This document shows, piece by piece, positions 49,810-58,470 of a stretch of 64,000 nucleotides of DNA (position 1 is its first letter; the number at the start of each line of letters is the position of its first letter). The notes beneath the pieces are model-generated. The model made no database searches. It saw only the letters and a program-made list of their open reading frames with translations, and was not told the DNA's origin. Made by a program: the position numbers and the translations under genes. Source of the stretch: Lachnotalea sp. AF33-28 (GTDB taxonomy: Bacteria > Bacillota > Clostridia > Lachnospirales > Lachnospiraceae); the NCBI RefSeq assembly GCF_003477885.1, contig NZ_QUEE01000001.1:1-64000 (forward strand). Reading direction: 5' to 3'.

Positions 49810-50257
49810 AATCCATGTCCCCTTCTATATTGTGAATAATTTTGTCCAAAATCGTGCCGAATAACTCCATCTCCTCCGGCGTGACTCCTGCCAACAGGCC
49901 GGCAAAGAACTGCTTCTGAGCCTCTTTCAGGTTCACCGTCAGTTCATGGGCACATGGGGTCAGCAGCAGATGTGTGACTCTTCTGTCCTCTTCATCCTGC
50001 CGGCCGGACAAGAGCCCCTTTTGGCTTAGGCTTTCCACCGATTTGCATACATGGGATTTGGACATTGAACGGTATTCCACAATATCCCTGGCCGTATCAA
50101 AAGAAGGATTATTGGCCAGAAACAAAATCACGTCCACCTCATTCTGCGTCAGGCCGTTTTTCCTGGCCAGTTCCTTAAATACAGCGTCGTACCGTTTCTT
50201 CCCTTTTCCTCTGCTGTACAGATACTTTTCCGTAAAACCTCCGCTCCATTCGCGCAT
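49799..50257 (-). CDS. MarR-family transcriptional regulator
   Basis: 152 residues. The winged HTH has LTQNEVDVILFLANNPSFDT, ARDIVEYRSMSKSHVCKSVE (recognition helix) and QDEEDRRVTHLLLT (wing, D-x-R). It usually represses and is released by a small ligand. A 13-bp palindrome overlaps the promoter (50360-50388), a plausible autoregulatory site. GGGAGGAGG precedes ATG 50257; the frame open to 50308 is unsupported. First gene of the pair with the TSUP gene. Confidence 0.93.
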   Translation of the reverse strand: MREWSGGFTEKYLYSRGKGKKRYDAVFKELARKNGLTQNEVDVILFLANNPSFDTARDIVEYRSMSKSHVCKSVESLSQKGLLSGRQDEEDRRVTHLLLTPCAHELTVNLKEAQKQFFAGLLAGVTPEEMELFGTILDKIIHNIEGDMDYDC

Positions 50258-50359
50258 TCTCTCACCTCCTCCCGGACTTACCAATCGCACTTGATGAACT
50301 GCGCACACTTTCAGTGTTCTTCCTCTTTTGCGTCAAATCCGTGTATTCACGGCCTTCGC

Positions 50360-50388
50360 CTTATATAGTTCTCGTTTGAACGGTTCAA
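50360..50388 (-). promoter_or_regulatory. MarR-TSUP promoter overlapped by palindromic operator
   Basis: Minus strand TTGAAC (50383-50388), 17 bp, TATAAG (50360-50365). TTGAACGGTTCAA (50376-50388) is a palindrome that covers the -35, a good MarR site. Confidence 0.65.
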
Positions 50389-50509
50389 TATTAAACTATA
50401 TCAAATTTACTACCTTCTGTCAATTGCATTTTTTCCTTAAAAAAGCTATAATGTTACAATAAATATATCATTATTCATGCGCATACACACGCAGAAACGG
50501 GGGATTGCT

Positions 50510-50842
50510 ATGAAAAAAGAAGTGAGAGTAAAACCGGGAAGAGGGCAGTCATTGATGGGCTGCATTGGCGGACTGGTATTTGTCGTCCTTGGTGTCTGCG
50601 TTGTAATACCCACCTTTGGCGCTTTTGGCGTGCTGTGGACCGTCTTTGCCCTGATCATCACGGTCACAAACGCGATCAATGCATTTACAGGCGAAGGGAT
50701 TGCAAGCCACCGTTTTACAATAGAAGACGATTCCCCCTCCGCTGCCGGACGGCTCGAAGAATTAAAGGGATTATATGAACAGGGTCTGATCACACGTGAG
50801 GAGTATGATAAACGCAGAGAAGAGATCCTGCGTGAGATTTAA
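50510..50842 (+). CDS. Small membrane protein with C-terminal SHOCT domain
   Basis: 110 residues. Two hydrophobic segments (about 16-57) are followed by a linker and a SHOCT motif RLEELKGLYEQGLITREEYD (about 80-105). SHOCT domains are short oligomerisation modules of unknown function found at protein ends. GGGGGAT precedes ATG 50510, preferred over an upstream in-frame start at 50477. It is isolated and divergent from the marR gene; no partner is evident. Confidence 0.8.
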   Translation: MKKEVRVKPGRGQSLMGCIGGLVFVVLGVCVVIPTFGAFGVLWTVFALIITVTNAINAFTGEGIASHRFTIEDDSPSAAGRLEELKGLYEQGLITREEYDKRREEILREI

Positions 50843-50987
50843 ATCTGCCGTGTAGGTGTGCCATACGGGAAAAACTAGATAAAGCGATTTCCGATAGAGA
50901 AACAGACATCCTGGGATTATAACACAACAGCGCCGGCCGCTCTTGTGTGCAGTGAAAAAATCCCGCATGCAGCAGTCAAAAGGGCGA

Positions 50988-51018
50988 AAGCAAAGAATGC
51001 TTTCGCTCTTTCTATGAT
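50988..51018. terminator. Hairpin downstream of the SHOCT and GGDEF genes
   Basis: AAAGGGCGAAAGC and GCTTTCGCTCTTT around a short loop with a T-rich end, between two convergent genes (SHOCT and GGDEF). Confidence 0.75.
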
Positions 51019-51050
51019 AAAAACAGAATTCATACCACAGGAGGAAACTT

Positions 51051-51755
51051 TTATGCCTCCGCTACGGCATACCGATCCCGTCCCGATCTTTTCGCATCAT
51101 ACAGAGCCCGGTCCGCCTTCATAAACAGCTCCTCATACTGGCGGCTGCCGCCGGTGCATACTACGCCAATGCTGATTGTGATCTCATTGCAGCCGTCCGG
51201 CAGCCGGATCCCGCGTATTTCCCTGCTAAGACGGACGCATTTCTCTTTTAACGCCTCGCTGCTTTTGGCATCCCCTATGTAGATCAGAAACTCATCCCCG
51301 CCCAGCCTTCCGATGATTCCGTCCGGCCCGAAGACCTTATCCAGTATCTTAGCTACATCTTTTAATACACAGTCTCCTGCCAGATGACCGTATTCATCGT
51401 TCACTTCTTTAAAATGATCGATATCCACAATAAAAAGGGCGGTGCTGCGGTTTCTATCCTCCGCAAGCTTAAGCGTGACCAGATCCCTGGCTGCCACAGC
51501 GTTTAACAGGCCTGTGAGAGGATCTTTTCTGATCTGCTTTTTCAGAAGTATGCGTTCTTTATCTTCCTTAATATACAGCACTGTCAGTATCACAATCATT
51601 AAAAAGGCAATGCAGCAGACAAACGGCAGTATGTACTGTGCTGCTGAAAACATTCTGGGATTTAGCAGTATCCCGATGGCACAGGCCAGCATCCCGGCAA
51701 AGCAGCAGACGGACAGCAGTAAGACCGCCCTTAACATGTGATTGTTCTTCATCAT
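51051..51755 (-). CDS. Membrane diguanylate cyclase (GGDEF)
   Basis: 234 residues. Two membrane segments (about 7-27 and 34-54) precede a GGDEF domain starting KDPLTGLLNAVAARDL, with FIVDIDHFKEVNDEYGH (metal site) and the active loop RLGGDEFLIYIG. It should make c-di-GMP from GTP. No inhibitory RxxD site is evident five residues before GGDEF. The start at 51755 uses GGGAG at 8 bp; the next ATG at 51752 is equally possible. It shares the 358-bp gap with the recombinase gene. Confidence 0.92.
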   Translation of the reverse strand: MMKNNHMLRAVLLLSVCCFAGMLACAIGILLNPRMFSAAQYILPFVCCIAFLMIVILTVLYIKEDKERILLKKQIRKDPLTGLLNAVAARDLVTLKLAEDRNRSTALFIVDIDHFKEVNDEYGHLAGDCVLKDVAKILDKVFGPDGIIGRLGGDEFLIYIGDAKSSEALKEKCVRLSREIRGIRLPDGCNEITISIGVVCTGGSRQYEELFMKADRALYDAKRSGRDRYAVAEA

Positions 51756-51810
51756 AAGTTCGCTCCCATAATTAAACACGCATTCAGCCTGATGCTATAA
51801 ACGGACAGCA

Positions 51811-51865
51811 TTCCCGCAAAGGTACACTTTGGCGCGACCGCACAGGCTTTTAGATTTTGTTGCTA
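51811..51865. repeat. Direct repeat with CAAAG-ACTTTG dyad, copy 1
   Basis: TTCCCGCAAAGGTACACTTTG followed by GCGCGACCGC, repeated with changes at 51990-52036. A CTTTTAGATTT end follows. It lies between the GGDEF and recombinase genes. Confidence 0.6.
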
Positions 51866-51963
51866 CAGCAGTATTATTTTATCATAACACGATGGATTTG
51901 TCAGTAAAAAACTGAACAGTTCCGGTTCTCTTCCCTGATTTTTCGCATAAAAGCGGGCCTGTG

Positions 51964-52036
51964 GGCGGATACTAGAATAGATTTATCTATTCCCGCCAAA
52001 GTGTACTTTGATGCAACCGCGCTTTTTAATTTACAG
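51964..52036. repeat. GAATAGAT palindrome and second CAAAG-ACTTTG repeat upstream of the recombinase
   Basis: GAATAGAT-TT-ATCTATTC (51975-51992) is a perfect 18-bp palindrome, flanked by GGCGG (51964-51968) and CCGCC (51993-51997). TTCCCGCCAAAGTGTACTTTG (51991) repeats copy 1, followed by ATGCAACCGC. The site is 80-120 bp before the recombinase ATG. It may be its res or operator site. Confidence 0.6.
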
Positions 52037-52114
52037 GAACTCTTCCGTCCGCAATGCCAATGTATACCGCTCATGAAAGACCGATATCAGAAAACAGAAA
52101 GGTGGAATTTGACA

Positions 52115-52753
52115 ATGGATCAACAGATATGCTATGGATATATCCGGGTATCTACAAAGGAACAGAACGAACACCGTCAGCTGCTGGCGCTTAAGGAATA
52201 CGGCGTTTCACCCGAACACATCTATATGGATAAACAGAGCGGCAAGAATTTTGACCGGCCAAAATACCAGCTGCTGGTCCACAGTCTATTAAAACCGGGG
52301 GATCTGCTGGTGGTTAAGAGCATCGACCGGCTCGGAAGAAATTACGCGGAAATCCTGGATGAGTGGCGCTTTATTACAAAGACATTAAACGCGGACATAA
52401 AAATACTGGACATGCCGCTGTTAGATACTTCTCCGCGCCGCGATCTGGTGGGAACGCTGATCTCCGATATTGTGCTCCAGCTGCTCTCCTTTGTCGCGGA
52501 AAACGAGCGTGAAATGATACGGAAACGGCAGGCCGAGGGAATCGCCGCCGCCAGGGCCAGAGGCGTGCAGTTCGGCCACCGGCGCGAACCGGTTCCGGCG
52601 TATTTCCCCGCTGTCTACAGCCGCTGGAAGAACGGCGAACTGAATTACCGCGACTGCCTTAAAGCATACGGCTTATCCAAAAGCGCTTTTTACCGTCTGG
52701 TCAAAAAATATGAACAGGAGGATGCCGGTGCGGATACAGGCGGTATGCACTAA
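52115..52753 (+). CDS. Small serine recombinase (resolvase/invertase family)
   Basis: 212 residues. The catalytic domain is YGYIRVSTKEQNEHRQLLAL (nucleophile Ser), then DLLVVKSIDRLGRNYAEILD (active-site Arg region) and ENEREMIRKRQAEGIAAARA (E-helix), and a C-terminal resolvase HTH, YRDCLKAYGLSKSAFYRLVK. It cuts and rejoins DNA by Ser attack at short dyad sites. AAAGGTGG precedes ATG 52115. There is no transposase, no integrase partner and no inverting segment in view. Two related dyads lie just upstream. Confidence 0.93.
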   Translation: MDQQICYGYIRVSTKEQNEHRQLLALKEYGVSPEHIYMDKQSGKNFDRPKYQLLVHSLLKPGDLLVVKSIDRLGRNYAEILDEWRFITKTLNADIKILDMPLLDTSPRRDLVGTLISDIVLQLLSFVAENEREMIRKRQAEGIAAARARGVQFGHRREPVPAYFPAVYSRWKNGELNYRDCLKAYGLSKSAFYRLVKKYEQEDAGADTGGMH

Positions 52754-53027
52754 CATTCTTCGTCCTGAAACACGAGCACCCGCTGCTGTCCCAGTCCGGC
52801 AAGGAGGTCTGCCGCGGTCCGTATCGGCAAGCACACGGCAAAAGGCGGTTTTCAAAAATATTAGAAATTTGTCAGAAACCCTTAAAAATAAATTTGCCGT
52901 TCAGTGATATAATAGCTATAAAATAGCAGTGAGCGGCCAAAAGGCACCCACTAAATACCACGTTATCCCGGCGGGCCGGAAATTATCTCTTTGCGCCCGG
53001 GACCGTGAGAATGAAGAGGAAGCAGTT
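52754..53027. other. Intergenic region between recombinase and P-type ATPase
   Basis: No supported gene. TATAAT at about 52912 is a good -10, but no -35 was found at normal spacing. It leads to a leader of about 110 bases before the ATPase start. Confidence 0.4.
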
Positions 53028-55433
53028 ATGGAACTACCGGAAGAGAAAAAAACAGCCGTCAGTTTAACACAGGGCTTAAGTGAATCACAGGTGGCCGAAC
53101 GTGTATCCGCAGGCCTGGTAAATATCCAAGAAGATCAGAACAGCAAGAGCGTGCAGCAGATTATCCGCAGCAACCTGATGACGTTTTTTAATATGATCAA
53201 CCTGATACTGGCAGTGCTGATTATCTGTGTGGGCTCCTTTAAAAACCTTTTTTTCATGGGGATTGTGATCTGCAATACCGCAATCGGAATCTTCCAGGAG
53301 ATCCGCGCTAAAAGGACATTGGATAAGCTCTCGTTAATCACCGCAGCCAAAGTTTCGGTAATCAGAGACGGGGAAAAAAGCAAAATTGATATCTTCGATC
53401 TGGTCCAGGACGACATCATGCTGCTGGGAGCCGGCAATCAGATCTGTGCGGACGCCGTGGTGCGTGAGGGCATGGTTGAGGTGAATGAAGCCTTAATCAG
53501 CGGTGAATCCGATATCATCGCCAAGCATCCGGGAGATCCGCTCTATTCCGGCAGCTTTGTGGTATCCGGCAAGGCAAAGACCCAGGTTGTCCATGTCGGC
53601 AAAGACAGCTTCGCCAACCGGCTGATGTCCGAAGCAAAAGTGATGAAAAAGCAGAAATCCGAGCTGCAAAAATCCATCAATACCATACTCAAGATCATCA
53701 GCATCCTGATCGTGCCGTTAGGCGCAGGGCTGTTCGCCAGCCAGTATTTTGTAAGCGGCGCATCTTTCGGCAGTTCCATTGTCAACATGGTGGCAGCGGT
53801 GCTCGGCATGATCCCGGAGGGCCTGGTGCTGTTAACCAGCATCGCCCTGGCAGTCGGAGTCATTCATCTGGCACAGAAGCAGACGCTGGTGCATGAGCTG
53901 TTCTGCATTGAAACGCTTGCGCGGGTGGACGTGCTCTGTCTGGACAAGACCGGCACTCTGACCGAAGGGCGCATGAAGGTGGAGGATGTGATTCTGCTCA
54001 AAGAGCTGCCTTTAGATGAGATCATCGGCAATCTGCTCTGCAGCCTGAACGATGACAATGCCACCTTTTTGGCCATGAAGGACCATTTCCAGGACTGCCG
54101 TACTTATAAGGCCGGCCATGTGATCCCTTTCTCCTCCGCCAGAAAATACAGCGGGGTCTCCTTTGAAGGGAAAGGCACCTATCTCTTTGGTGCCTATGAA
54201 TTCATGTTTCCTGACCACCGGGATGAAGATCTGATGGCACAGATTGACCGCCATACATCAAACGGCATACGCGTGCTGGTTCTGGCCCACAGCGATCAGG
54301 AGATCACGGAAAATGTGCTGCCGGCCGGGCTTTCCCCCTGTGCGATCATCCTCTTAAGCGATATCATACGCCCGGAAGCCAAAGAAACGCTGCGCTATTT
54401 CGCCGACAATGACGTACGGCTGATGGTGATCTCCGGTGACAACCCGGCTACCGTAGCAAATATCGCCCGCAAGGCGGGCCTTGAGGGCGCCGAATCCTAT
54501 GTGGACGCCACAACGCTTAAAACGCCCGAACAGCTGCGGACGGCGGTGGACAAGTATCAGGTCTTCGGCCGCGTCACTCCGGAACAGAAAAAATCCATTG
54601 TGACCGCCTTAAAAGACAACGGGCACACAGTGGCCATGACCGGTGACGGTGTCAATGACGTGCTGGCCTTAAAAGAAGCGGACTGCAGCATCGCCATGGC
54701 GGCGGGCAGCGACGCGGCCAAAAACTGTTCCAACCTGGTGCTGCTGGATTCCAATTTCAGCTCCATGCCCTATATTGTCAGAGAAGGCCGCCGGGTCATC
54801 AACAATATCCAGAGCGCGGCTTCGCTGTTTCTGGTCAAGACCATCTTCTCCCTGATCCTGACCGTATTGACGCTGGTGATCAGCAGTTCCTATCCGTTTA
54901 TACCGATCCAGCTGTCCATCATCAGCATGTGGGCTGTGGGCATACCAACCTTTATCCTCTCACTGGAGCCTAACTTCAACAGGATTACGGGGAATTTTTT
55001 AAAAAACGTGCTGCAGAACGCGCTGACCGGTGCACTGACCATCGTGGCGGAAATCAGCGTGATCACTTTTTTCTGCTCCATATTAAAAACGCCGGAGCCA
55101 GTCCGCTCCACTATGTGCGTCCTGGCCACCGGCATCACCAGCCTTCATATGATCAAAAAAGTTTATCCGCTGCATTCACTGCTGCGCAAGGCTGTTTATT
55201 ATTCTATGTTTTTCCTCTATCTGGCCAGCTTGTTTCTGGTGCCTGACCTGCTTAACTTAAAAGACCTGGGGTATCAGGAAATGATCGTAACCATCAGCAT
55301 CCTGCTGATCACGCCCCACGTGATAAACGGCATCTACAGCTTTTTAGAATGGGGCAAGCGCAAGGTGATCCGCCTGGAAGAAAAATGGCGGACAAGAAAG
55401 CTGTCCCGCAAGAAGATCAGCACACTGTCCTGA
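53028..55433 (+). CDS. CtpE-like P-type cation ATPase
   Basis: 801 residues. Actuator SGESDIIAKHPGDPLYSG, TM4 MIPEGLVLLTSIALAVGVIH, phosphorylation site VLCLDKTGTLTEGRMKV, nucleotide-binding domain (about 350-500) and hinge VAMTGDGVNDVLALKEADCS are seen, with about ten membrane helices. The IPEGL TM4 and the ELFCIETLARVDVLCLDKTG core resemble mycobacterial CtpE, described as a calcium importer. Related Firmicute pumps handle Ca or Mn, so the ion is uncertain. No heavy-metal N-terminal motif is present. GAGGAAG precedes ATG 53028. The stop abuts the convergent EAL gene at 55434. Confidence 0.93.
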   Translation: MELPEEKKTAVSLTQGLSESQVAERVSAGLVNIQEDQNSKSVQQIIRSNLMTFFNMINLILAVLIICVGSFKNLFFMGIVICNTAIGIFQEIRAKRTLDKLSLITAAKVSVIRDGEKSKIDIFDLVQDDIMLLGAGNQICADAVVREGMVEVNEALISGESDIIAKHPGDPLYSGSFVVSGKAKTQVVHVGKDSFANRLMSEAKVMKKQKSELQKSINTILKIISILIVPLGAGLFASQYFVSGASFGSSIVNMVAAVLGMIPEGLVLLTSIALAVGVIHLAQKQTLVHELFCIETLARVDVLCLDKTGTLTEGRMKVEDVILLKELPLDEIIGNLLCSLNDDNATFLAMKDHFQDCRTYKAGHVIPFSSARKYSGVSFEGKGTYLFGAYEFMFPDHRDEDLMAQIDRHTSNGIRVLVLAHSDQEITENVLPAGLSPCAIILLSDIIRPEAKETLRYFADNDVRLMVISGDNPATVANIARKAGLEGAESYVDATTLKTPEQLRTAVDKYQVFGRVTPEQKKSIVTALKDNGHTVAMTGDGVNDVLALKEADCSIAMAAGSDAAKNCSNLVLLDSNFSSMPYIVREGRRVINNIQSAASLFLVKTIFSLILTVLTLVISSSYPFIPIQLSIISMWAVGIPTFILSLEPNFNRITGNFLKNVLQNALTGALTIVAEISVITFFCSILKTPEPVRSTMCVLATGITSLHMIKKVYPLHSLLRKAVYYSMFFLYLASLFLVPDLLNLKDLGYQEMIVTISILLITPHVINGIYSFLEWGKRKVIRLEEKWRTRKLSRKKISTLS

Positions 55434-57563
55434 TCACTCACCAAGCTGCTTCCTGTAAAGCTCCTCAAAATCCTCCGGCGCCATAGGCTTCGCATAATAA
55501 TAGCCTTGGGCGCCGGTGCAGGAAGTATCCTGAAGCAGCTTTACCTGCCAGTCGGTTTCAACCCCTTCGGCCACTACCTTCATGCCGATCTCATGAATCA
55601 TATGGATCATGGCGCGGACTACGGTCCTTCCTTTTTCCGTCATAACCTTCTCATTCAAAAATCCCCCATCCAGCTTGATATAATCCACGGGCATATTCTG
55701 CAGCATGTTCAGCGAGGAATAGCCGGTTCCGAAATCGTCCATCGAGCATTTAAAACCCTTCTGCCTTATCCTCTGCATATTGTCAAACAGACAGTCCGTA
55801 TTGTCCACAAAAGCGCTTTCCGTCAGTTCCAGCTCAATATACCGGCCCTCCACCCCATAGGTTTTGGAGAGCTCAAGGAACCGGTCGTAGATGTTCGGAT
55901 CGTAGGCATGCATCCTTGATACATTGACCGAAATCGGAACCGGCTCCATCCCCATGTCCAGCCAGCGCCGGATGAGCCGAAATGCCTGCTCCCACATGTA
56001 ATCATCCACTTTAACGATAAATCCGTCGCGTTCAAACATCGGGACGAATTTTGACGGGGATAAGAGGCCGCGCACAGGATGCTGCCATCTCACCAGCGCC
56101 TCCGCACCGATAATTTTGCCCGTGCGGATCTCGTATTTGGGCTGCAAATAGGGGATGAACTCACCGTGCAAAAGGGCCGCTTCCATCTCATTTTCAATTG
56201 TCTTCTCCTCGATCTGCGCCGCCCGCATCCCCTCATCGTAAAAGGCAAAGGTTCTCACAATATTGCCCTTGACGGTTTTCATAGCCAGACCCGCATAATC
56301 GCAGAGCATATGCACCGGTCTCTCCCGCTCATCCGCGATGCAGATGCCGATGGACGGCACCGCACGGTAACTGGAAGAAAACATTCCCAGTTTTTCCGTG
56401 AGTTCCACCGCCATGTCCTTGAGCTCCTCCTCGTTGGCAAAGCTCACCATCATGCTGAAAATATCACCGTTTGCATGGCCGCAGATTCCGCGCCCCTTTG
56501 TCATCTCAGTCAGTGTGCCGGCAATGAAGCAGAGCAGCCTGTCCCCTTCCTCATAGCCATAGAGATCGTTGATCACCTTAAACCGGTTGACATCCAGCCA
56601 GAAAATCGCATATTTCACATCCGGATATCTCTCCAGAAGCTCCCGCCCATGCTCTTCGAAAGCGATCTTATTGTAGATGCCTGTCAGCTGGTCATACTCG
56701 GCCCGATATTTTAACACCTGTTCATTGCGGACGGATTCGTCAATATCACTGATCGTACAGATAATGCGCTGCCTCTCGCCGGACGGACCAAGCTTCAGCG
56801 CGGTCACGATCCTGCAGTAAAGATAGCTGCCGTCTGTCTTTTTAAGCCGGACCACCGATTGTGTGCTGACCGTATCCGCTCTGCGTTTTTGCTTAATCGC
56901 CTCTGCAAATCTGTCCCGCATCCCTTTCACGGCCGGCTTATCCTGCGGATGCACAGCCTCCTCCTCACTATTAAGCAGCGAAAGGGGATCAAGCGTACTG
57001 CAGGCAAACATGGCCATGCGGGGGGATACATAAAACTTCGCATTTTCAAAATTAAAATCCAGCACGATGGCTCCGGTCTGTTCCACAATGATCCGGTAGC
57101 GCTCTTCATCCATCTGGCGGAGGCGCAGCTCCTGATTCTGGCGGCGCAGCTCCTCGCTGCTTTTTTTGGCATCCACATCCATGATAAAACACAGATAGAC
57201 CTCCCAAGCCGACTCAAGCGGGACCAGAGTCAGGGAAGCCCAGTGATACTTTCCGTCCTCCCACAGTTTGCGCACCTCTGTTAAAAGGCTTTCCTGCCCC
57301 ATGGCAAAGGCGCTGCGGATATGATCCAAATTAAAAAACTCCAGAAAACGGTCCCTGTCTTCCGGACAGATCATCTCCTGGGATACCTGGGCGATTCCTT
57401 CGTTAAGCTTTCCCTCATCTGGCGGTGTGACATACTTACCTTCCACATGATAGACGATTCTATATGTGTTTTCTGTCACATTCAGCTCATAGAGCTCGTC
57501 ATAGATCCCTCGAAGCGCGATATCATATTTTTGCTGGATGCTGCTGTTCTGATCTCTTTCCAC
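55434..57563 (-). CDS. PAS-type sensor with degenerate GGDEF and intact EAL (c-di-GMP phosphodiesterase)
   Basis: 709 residues, no membrane segment. An N-terminal sensing region and a PAS-like segment (about 155-275) precede a GGDEF domain (about 285-445) whose GG[D/E]EF is replaced by HANGDIFS. The EAL domain (about 455-700) keeps GAEALVRWQHP, SVNVSRMHAYDP, ELELTESA, SMDDFGTGYSSL, YIKLDGGF and AEGVET. It should degrade c-di-GMP, with the broken GGDEF perhaps sensing GTP. No ribosome site better than a weak purine run is seen. It ends exactly where the convergent ATPase ends, so there is no room for a terminator. Confidence 0.93.
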   Translation of the reverse strand: MERDQNSSIQQKYDIALRGIYDELYELNVTENTYRIVYHVEGKYVTPPDEGKLNEGIAQVSQEMICPEDRDRFLEFFNLDHIRSAFAMGQESLLTEVRKLWEDGKYHWASLTLVPLESAWEVYLCFIMDVDAKKSSEELRRQNQELRLRQMDEERYRIIVEQTGAIVLDFNFENAKFYVSPRMAMFACSTLDPLSLLNSEEEAVHPQDKPAVKGMRDRFAEAIKQKRRADTVSTQSVVRLKKTDGSYLYCRIVTALKLGPSGERQRIICTISDIDESVRNEQVLKYRAEYDQLTGIYNKIAFEEHGRELLERYPDVKYAIFWLDVNRFKVINDLYGYEEGDRLLCFIAGTLTEMTKGRGICGHANGDIFSMMVSFANEEELKDMAVELTEKLGMFSSSYRAVPSIGICIADERERPVHMLCDYAGLAMKTVKGNIVRTFAFYDEGMRAAQIEEKTIENEMEAALLHGEFIPYLQPKYEIRTGKIIGAEALVRWQHPVRGLLSPSKFVPMFERDGFIVKVDDYMWEQAFRLIRRWLDMGMEPVPISVNVSRMHAYDPNIYDRFLELSKTYGVEGRYIELELTESAFVDNTDCLFDNMQRIRQKGFKCSMDDFGTGYSSLNMLQNMPVDYIKLDGGFLNEKVMTEKGRTVVRAMIHMIHEIGMKVVAEGVETDWQVKLLQDTSCTGAQGYYYAKPMAPEDFEELYRKQLGE

Positions 57564-57605
57564 TTTTATTTCCTCATCTGTAAATCAAACTGTCTGCAGC
57601 ATTTC

Positions 57606-58421
57606 CTATCCGGCTATGGGCTTATTAAGATCATAGTAAAATGCATACTGCTGAAGGATACCTGCAAACCCCGCATAGCGTTCGAAGGGAAAGCCCTGCG
57701 GATACTGTTCTTTCAACACCCGTTCAATATGAGTATCGACAGGGAAGGCCTCTATATGATGGAGGGCGAAGAGACATATGCAGTCGGCCACCTTTACGCC
57801 GACTCCGCAGAGCTTCATAAGCTCTGACTTTGCCGTCTCATAGTCCATGCCCTCAAGCGCTTCCAGACAGAAACTCCCTCTGTCCACCGCAGCTGCGGCC
57901 TCCTGAATATAGCGCTTGCGGTAACCCAGGCCGCAGGCGTTAAATCCTGCCTCGTTGAGACAATGCAGCTGTGCCGGCGTAGGAAAGGCATAGTAGATAT
58001 CTCCCCTAAGATTTGTACACCGCGTGCCAAAGGTCCTGCACAGGGATTCCACACATTTCCGGATCCTGGGAATGTTGTTTCTCTGCGACAGAATAAATGT
58101 GATCAGCATCTCCCAGGAATCCTGCCGCAGGATGCGTATTCCGCTGCCAAAGGATGCGGCACGGCGCATGTAGGAATCCTCTTCTTTGATACAGGCCTGT
58201 ATGGCGCCGTAATCGGTATCCAGATCGAAATACTTACGCCACCGGCCCTCAAATTCTTCCTCATCACAGGAAAATATGACTTCTGAACCTGACTGGCGTA
58301 TCTCCAGCCAGTCGGATCCGGCCGTCAGCACAAAGGTGTCCGGCGCTGTCCTGACCAGCCGGAAGCATTGCCCGGAATCTGCGATCTGTCCTATATCAAA
58401 TTGGCTTAGCGTTCGTCTCAT
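57606..58421 (-). CDS. 8-oxoguanine DNA glycosylase (OGG1 family)
   Basis: 271 residues. An N-terminal TATA-like half (GQCFRLVRTAPDTFVLTAGS) precedes the HhH-GPD domain with ILSQRNNIPRIRKCVESLCR, LMKLCGVGVKVADCICLFAL (helix-hairpin-helix with catalytic Lys near VKVADC) and FPVDTHIERVL (catalytic Asp). It removes oxidised guanine and cuts the strand. It overlaps a 3 x 11-bp tandem repeat in its ribosome-site region (58419-58451). No mutY or mutT is near. Confidence 0.92.
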   Translation of the reverse strand: MRRTLSQFDIGQIADSGQCFRLVRTAPDTFVLTAGSDWLEIRQSGSEVIFSCDEEEFEGRWRKYFDLDTDYGAIQACIKEEDSYMRRAASFGSGIRILRQDSWEMLITFILSQRNNIPRIRKCVESLCRTFGTRCTNLRGDIYYAFPTPAQLHCLNEAGFNACGLGYRKRYIQEAAAAVDRGSFCLEALEGMDYETAKSELMKLCGVGVKVADCICLFALHHIEAFPVDTHIERVLKEQYPQGFPFERYAGFAGILQQYAFYYDLNKPIAG

Positions 58422-58451
58422 CTCTTCCTCATCTCTTCCTCATCTCTTCCG
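58419..58451. repeat. Tandem 11-bp repeats at the OGG1-family gene start
   Basis: TCATCTCTTCC is present three times in a row across the start codon and its ribosome site, so each unit read on the minus strand carries GGAAGAG and ATG. Only one ATG (58421) is in frame. Confidence 0.8.
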
Positions 58452-58470
58452 CTTCTCCGCTTTTCTCCGA

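Noticed and set aside
52673..52907. Small ORFs around the recombinase end
   Set aside because: Low-complexity and overlapping; no ribosome sites or family likeness.
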